Shown here in pieces: positions 60,488 to 64,000 of a stretch of 64,000 nucleotides of DNA. The stretch spans positions 1-64,000 of the forward strand of contig DDZV01000044.1 in the NCBI GenBank assembly GCA_002346475.1, given 5' to 3'. A program made the translations under genes and the position numbers. Under the pieces are notes generated by a model. It searched no databases, had not been told where the DNA came from, and was given only the letters and a program-made list of their open reading frames with translations. Source of the DNA: Acidobacteria bacterium UBA2999. Lineage in GTDB: Bacteria > Acidobacteriota > Vicinamibacteria > Vicinamibacterales > UBA2999. The stretch's first letter is position 1. Every line of letters begins with the position of its first letter.

Positions 60488-63097
60488 CTATACTGTGCCA
60501 CTAGCGTAGATAGCATTAAATAACAATTTAAATGTAGCGTGCGATTGCCCACGGTGGTGAGTGTGGAAGCCTAGTAGAATGACACGTCCGACACCAACGG
60601 CAGCATCAATTACAGCAGGATGGCCTTGCAAGTATTTTTCTCCACTAGCCCAACCACTGAGTAACAAATTTTGTTTTGGATAGCTGGCAACAACAGCTAA
60701 TGAAACTTGTTTGGCAAGAGGGTTTATTTTTATTTCATCTGGGTACATTAGTTTGAAGGCCGGGCTCTTGTTAAAAAAGGCGGCTGTTTGTGCTTGCACA
60801 CCCCAGCCAAGTGGATGCCTGTTATTAACTGAGACTCGGAGCAAAGTTCCAGGCACATTAAATTGCTTTATCGAAAGTGTGGTAGCAATATTTCGTACTG
60901 GCAGGTCAAAGGCATGAATTGCAAGAGTGCTTGCATTGCCTTGTGCAATGAGAGTGCCCCCGTTAGTAACGAATTTCTTGATTTGTTCAACTCCTACTGA
61001 AGTCATACCGCCCACATATTTTGAGGGCATAGTTCCAGGGGAAAATCCGTGCACAATTTCGTTGTAAGTTGCATCTGGGAGAATTAATACATCGAACTCA
61101 CCACGGAGTTTTCCAGAACGGATTCTTTGGTCTCGTAGTTGAGTGTAAGGAAATTCGTATTGTTCAAGTAGCCAGCGAGTCCAACCTTCGTTGCTGGTTT
61201 CTCCCCAAGGGCTGTAGACACCTACTCTTGGAAGAGCGAGAGAGGCTAATGCAATATTTGATGTTTGCTTGAGGCCATGAATACGAAGACCGAGTTCTTT
61301 TGCTAAAGAATCTATTTTTTCGTGAGTTTCATGTGTGTTAACTACAATGAATGTGCCAGCTGGCCAAGTCTTACCGTTTGCTTCGAACTTTTTGAGCGAC
61401 CGGAATATTACCTCTTTCATTAGAAGTAGTCTGTTCATAGCAATGAAAGAATTATTAGTCCTGGGATCGATAGCGTAAGCTTTACGTCCCGTTCCAAGGA
61501 TACGTCCGTGCAGGCTGTCAGAGTTTACGACTGGTTCTGTTTTTAAGTTGAGACGTTGAAGGAATTTATCAACCCTGACTCCCATTTTAAGATTAAGCGT
61601 CCAGCCACTCACGTCATAGGGACTCTGAGTTTTTAGGACTGCGGGCTGTGATTTTTTTGGATAGCTTTGAGGATTCAAAAGGTCTCGAATATATGGGAGG
61701 AAAGGTTGGGATCCTTTGATTACAAATGACCCGGCTTGATAGTTTTTGTTGTTAACTCTGAAGGGTTCTGTCGCACGTTCAATTTCTACTCCTCCAGTTT
61801 GAAGTGTCCGAACCATATGAACAGCAGCGCCAGAGTCCCATTGTTTGACAGGAATCACATAAGTTTCTTTAGCTCCCATCTCCATGGAGGTTTTTGCCAT
61901 TCGGTAGATGTTATAGAGCCAAGATTCCTTTTTTTTTGAACCGATATCTAAAACAGCTATCGATGCACTAACCATGTAGTCGCAGGAATCTCTCATTGTC
62001 CAGGCCCCGCCTTTGTAAGGGAGAGGGTAGTCTGAACTTGGTACGAGTGTTGGTTTACCGTTATGGAAATATTTTGGGAAAGTTATCGGATTGTGATTCG
62101 TGGGTGTAGCTGAGGCATGGGCAGTTTCCGTCAAAATTCCGATCATGTTGTGAAAATACGGTGCCGTTCGCATACCTCCATTCCACCAGGTATTAAAGTT
62201 AATACGGGAGATAGCGCCAGACTTTTTCTCGTGCGCCAGACGATGCTGAATAGCTTGACCAATCTTATCAACACCTTCAATAACGAGTCTTGGAATGTGG
62301 CTGTTTGAAGGTTCAGCAAAGGGAGGAATGAAAATTCTAGCTGGGAACGGTGGTGCCTGGTGGTGATCATAGACAATTTGGGGTAAAAATTCTTTATAGA
62401 GTTGTCTAGCGATATTACGTGTTTCAAGCTGCGTAAACATGAACCAATCACGGTTGTTGTCATGCCCCGCGTACCGTTGGTACGGCCAGGGCAGTCTCGT
62501 TTCCCATGGAGTTCCCATATTAGAGTTGTACCAGTTAGCAACCATGGTTGTTCCATCTGGGTTCATATCTGGGACAAGCACAAAGATTACGTCTTCACGG
62601 ATTCTTTTGACTTCCAGGCTTTCACTGGCCGAGATTTTCCAAGCCAGCCATGGTGTGGATTGAACGTTAGCAACTTCTGTTGAGTGCAATCCAAAATTTA
62701 TCCAGACGATTGCTTTTCCTTTGCGAGCAAGGTTCCGCGCTTCTTCCTTGCTGAGGGGATTGCCAGAGGCGTTTCTGTTGAGGGCAAGGGATCGAGAGAT
62801 ATTTTTGTAGTACTCCAGTTGATTGAGGTTTTGTTCAGATGAAATCACAGCTAAGAACTGGGTGCGTCCCTCAGTTGTTCTGCCTATGTCAAAGAGTTTG
62901 ACTCGGCCTGTCGAAGCAGACAAGCTTTGAAAGTAGTCAGCAATTTTCTCGTAAGTTGCCAATGAGTAATCAGTGCATGGCGGGAAGCCTAAAATATTTT
63001 CTGGAAGAGGAATCTTGTTGGTGGTGACAGGGGAGGCTACGCCGATGCCAAGCGTCACACATCCTAATACCGTTAACGCGCGAATCCAATTTGACAT
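60488..63097 (-). CDS. Secreted M14-type zinc carboxypeptidase
   Basis: The 869-residue protein has a signal peptide and an M14 metallopeptidase domain in its first half. The HxxE metal site is NFGLHSTEVANVQ (H138, E141), with PDMNPDGTTM following and HHQAPPFP/FIPPFAEPSNSH positions for the later ligands. The second half is beta-rich and ends in a segment resembling a class I glutamine-amidotransferase-like fold (VLLLGF-type strand). Such large M14 proteins are widespread in Bacteroidetes and Acidobacteria as peptide scavengers. It lies just downstream of ispH on the same strand. Confidence 0.88.
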   Translation of the reverse strand: MSNWIRALTVLGCVTLGIGVASPVTTNKIPLPENILGFPPCTDYSLATYEKIADYFQSLSASTGRVKLFDIGRTTEGRTQFLAVISSEQNLNQLEYYKNISRSLALNRNASGNPLSKEEARNLARKGKAIVWINFGLHSTEVANVQSTPWLAWKISASESLEVKRIREDVIFVLVPDMNPDGTTMVANWYNSNMGTPWETRLPWPYQRYAGHDNNRDWFMFTQLETRNIARQLYKEFLPQIVYDHHQAPPFPARIFIPPFAEPSNSHIPRLVIEGVDKIGQAIQHRLAHEKKSGAISRINFNTWWNGGMRTAPYFHNMIGILTETAHASATPTNHNPITFPKYFHNGKPTLVPSSDYPLPYKGGAWTMRDSCDYMVSASIAVLDIGSKKKESWLYNIYRMAKTSMEMGAKETYVIPVKQWDSGAAVHMVRTLQTGGVEIERATEPFRVNNKNYQAGSFVIKGSQPFLPYIRDLLNPQSYPKKSQPAVLKTQSPYDVSGWTLNLKMGVRVDKFLQRLNLKTEPVVNSDSLHGRILGTGRKAYAIDPRTNNSFIAMNRLLLMKEVIFRSLKKFEANGKTWPAGTFIVVNTHETHEKIDSLAKELGLRIHGLKQTSNIALASLALPRVGVYSPWGETSNEGWTRWLLEQYEFPYTQLRDQRIRSGKLRGEFDVLILPDATYNEIVHGFSPGTMPSKYVGGMTSVGVEQIKKFVTNGGTLIAQGNASTLAIHAFDLPVRNIATTLSIKQFNVPGTLLRVSVNNRHPLGWGVQAQTAAFFNKSPAFKLMYPDEIKINPLAKQVSLAVVASYPKQNLLLSGWASGEKYLQGHPAVIDAAVGVGRVILLGFHTHHRGQSHATFKLLFNAIYASGTV

Positions 63098-63106
63098 GAA
63101 GTTATG

Positions 63107-64000
63107 CTAGGCGGTCTTATTTGCCAAATGGGATAGTTGGTTTAATGTAGCCTCTAGAAGATTGTCTGGTGTTGATGCTCCAGAGGTAAGTCCGATTTGC
63201 ACTTTACCTGCTTGTGGCAACCAAGCGTGACTGGTTATTTCCTCTTTACTTCCTACCGGTTTGTGTTTAATTGCATCTGTTGAGACGAGGCAAGATGGTT
63301 CGGCTATATGGTATGTGTTGATTTTACTCGTACAGATTCGAGCCAGATTGCAAGTATTACTGCTGTTATATCCTCCGATTACGATCATTAAGTTGAGATG
63401 AGTTTTATCGAGTAGATGAGTCACTGCATCTTGCCGATCTTGTGTAGCGCTACATATAGTGTCGAAGGCAAGAAACTGCGAGTTAAGGGACGCTTTCCCA
63501 TAGCGTGTTGCGATGGCTTCTCGAAACATTTCTCCGATCTTGAGAGATTCTGAGCTAAGCATTGTTGTTTGATTTGCACAACCTATACGGACAAGATCTC
63601 GCTTTGGATCAAAGCCTGGTGAGATTGCCTTGGAAAACCTCTTGAGAAATTTCCTTGTCTCCCCGCCAGAACGGATGTAGTCACACACAATAGCTGCTTC
63701 ATTTTGATCAAGGACAATGAGGTAGTGTCCAGAACTCGTTTTGAGAGCCTGAGAAGCGGTTGCCTGGGTTTCTTCATGCCAGTACTTCCCGTGGATTACA
63801 GAGGTGTAGCCTTCTTCCGTATAGCGTTTTACATTTTTCCATACATTGAGGACAGAACCGCAGGTGGTGTCCACTAACGTACAGCCTTGGTTTCCCAAGA
63901 GTTCGAGTGTGCGAATTGTTACCCCAAAAGCAGGAATAATAACAACGTCACTTGGAGTGAGAGCATTGATGCTTTCGTCTTGATCACTAAGAAATCGGAT
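63107..64000 (-). CDS. ispH: 4-hydroxy-3-methylbut-2-enyl diphosphate reductase, cut by window edge
   Basis: This iron-sulfur enzyme makes IPP and DMAPP in the last step of the MEP pathway. The frame runs to the last base of the window with no stop, so the N-terminal part lies outside; 297 residues are visible. Reading past the apparent start (a TTG), the in-frame DVVIIPAFGV block is clearly IspH. VDTTCGSVLNVWKN and IHGKYWHEET, a middle Cys in CSATQDRQ, GGYNSSNT and IGLTSGASTPD follow. It may be co-transcribed with the M14 gene. Confidence 0.93.
   Translation of the reverse strand: MRFLSDQDESINALTPSDVVIIPAFGVTIRTLELLGNQGCTLVDTTCGSVLNVWKNVKRYTEEGYTSVIHGKYWHEETQATASQALKTSSGHYLIVLDQNEAAIVCDYIRSGGETRKFLKRFSKAISPGFDPKRDLVRIGCANQTTMLSSESLKIGEMFREAIATRYGKASLNSQFLAFDTICSATQDRQDAVTHLLDKTHLNLMIVIGGYNSSNTCNLARICTSKINTYHIAEPSCLVSTDAIKHKPVGSKEEITSHAWLPQAGKVQIGLTSGASTPDNLLEATLNQLSHLANKTA

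Overview
The window reads as one contig of a Gram-negative bacterium with AT-leaning codon use. The mix of genes suggests an uncultured member of the Acidobacteriota (Vicinamibacteria-like): secreted DUF1592/DUF1552 proteins, a DUF3014 protein, many secreted beta-propellers, a cysteine-type CcmE, a YjbQ-domain fusion and a Zn-ribbon microprotein ending in TDCCGW. That placement is inference from gene content, not from a marker tree. No phage, transposon, CRISPR array or plasmid function was seen. Coding density is high and no gene-free stretch exceeds 300 bases; the longest is about 230 bases, before the bacterioferritin gene.

Region 1 (1-13.5 kb) is an accessory block of exported proteins. 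A minus-strand set (unknown secreted protein, Tat-exported DUF1552, haem-binding DUF1592 cytochrome) diverges from a plus-strand run: ankyrin protein, haem-motif beta-propeller, SMP-30-like, NHL-like, PQQ-like propeller, and a metallo-beta-lactamase-fold protein with a decayed metal site. It looks like a periplasmic or cell-surface oxidation system of unknown substrate.

Region 2 (13.5-19.4 kb) holds a DUF3014 protein, glutamate dehydrogenase, recA, thiolase, a DciA-like protein and Maf. Region 3 (19.4-26.7 kb) is a tightly coupled cytochrome c maturation operon of unusual make-up: Cys-type CcmE, a CcmF-CcmH fusion, two uncharacterised membrane proteins, CcmABC, a CcmD-like protein and a 52-residue membrane protein. 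It probably serves the CxxCH proteins of region 1 among others.

Region 4 (26.7-41.5 kb) is housekeeping: aroA-aroK-phosphoesterase, an anti-sigma-type kinase, inositol phosphatase, dtd, a DapF homologue lacking its catalytic residues, larC, a split methionyl-tRNA synthetase, tatD, a polyprenyl synthase, ligA and rnpB. Region 5 (41.5-47.4 kb) has a sugar epimerase, a YjbQ-fusion gene and bacterioferritin flanking a near-consensus Fur box, an odd ferredoxin, the Zn-ribbon microprotein and a DUF255 thioredoxin-fold protein. Region 6 (47.5-51.7 kb) is bioB-bioF-bioD-bioA followed by tRNA-Leu(UAA). Region 7 (51.7-64 kb) has hydrolases, phosphoglucose isomerase, a tesA-ybbA-ybbP type operon, a DksA-like factor, folK, a large M14 peptidase and ispH cut by the window edge.

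Several genes lack a Shine-Dalgarno sequence but carry a TANNNT box 6-10 bases before the start codon, which suggests leaderless or near-leaderless transcripts beside normal SD-led ones.
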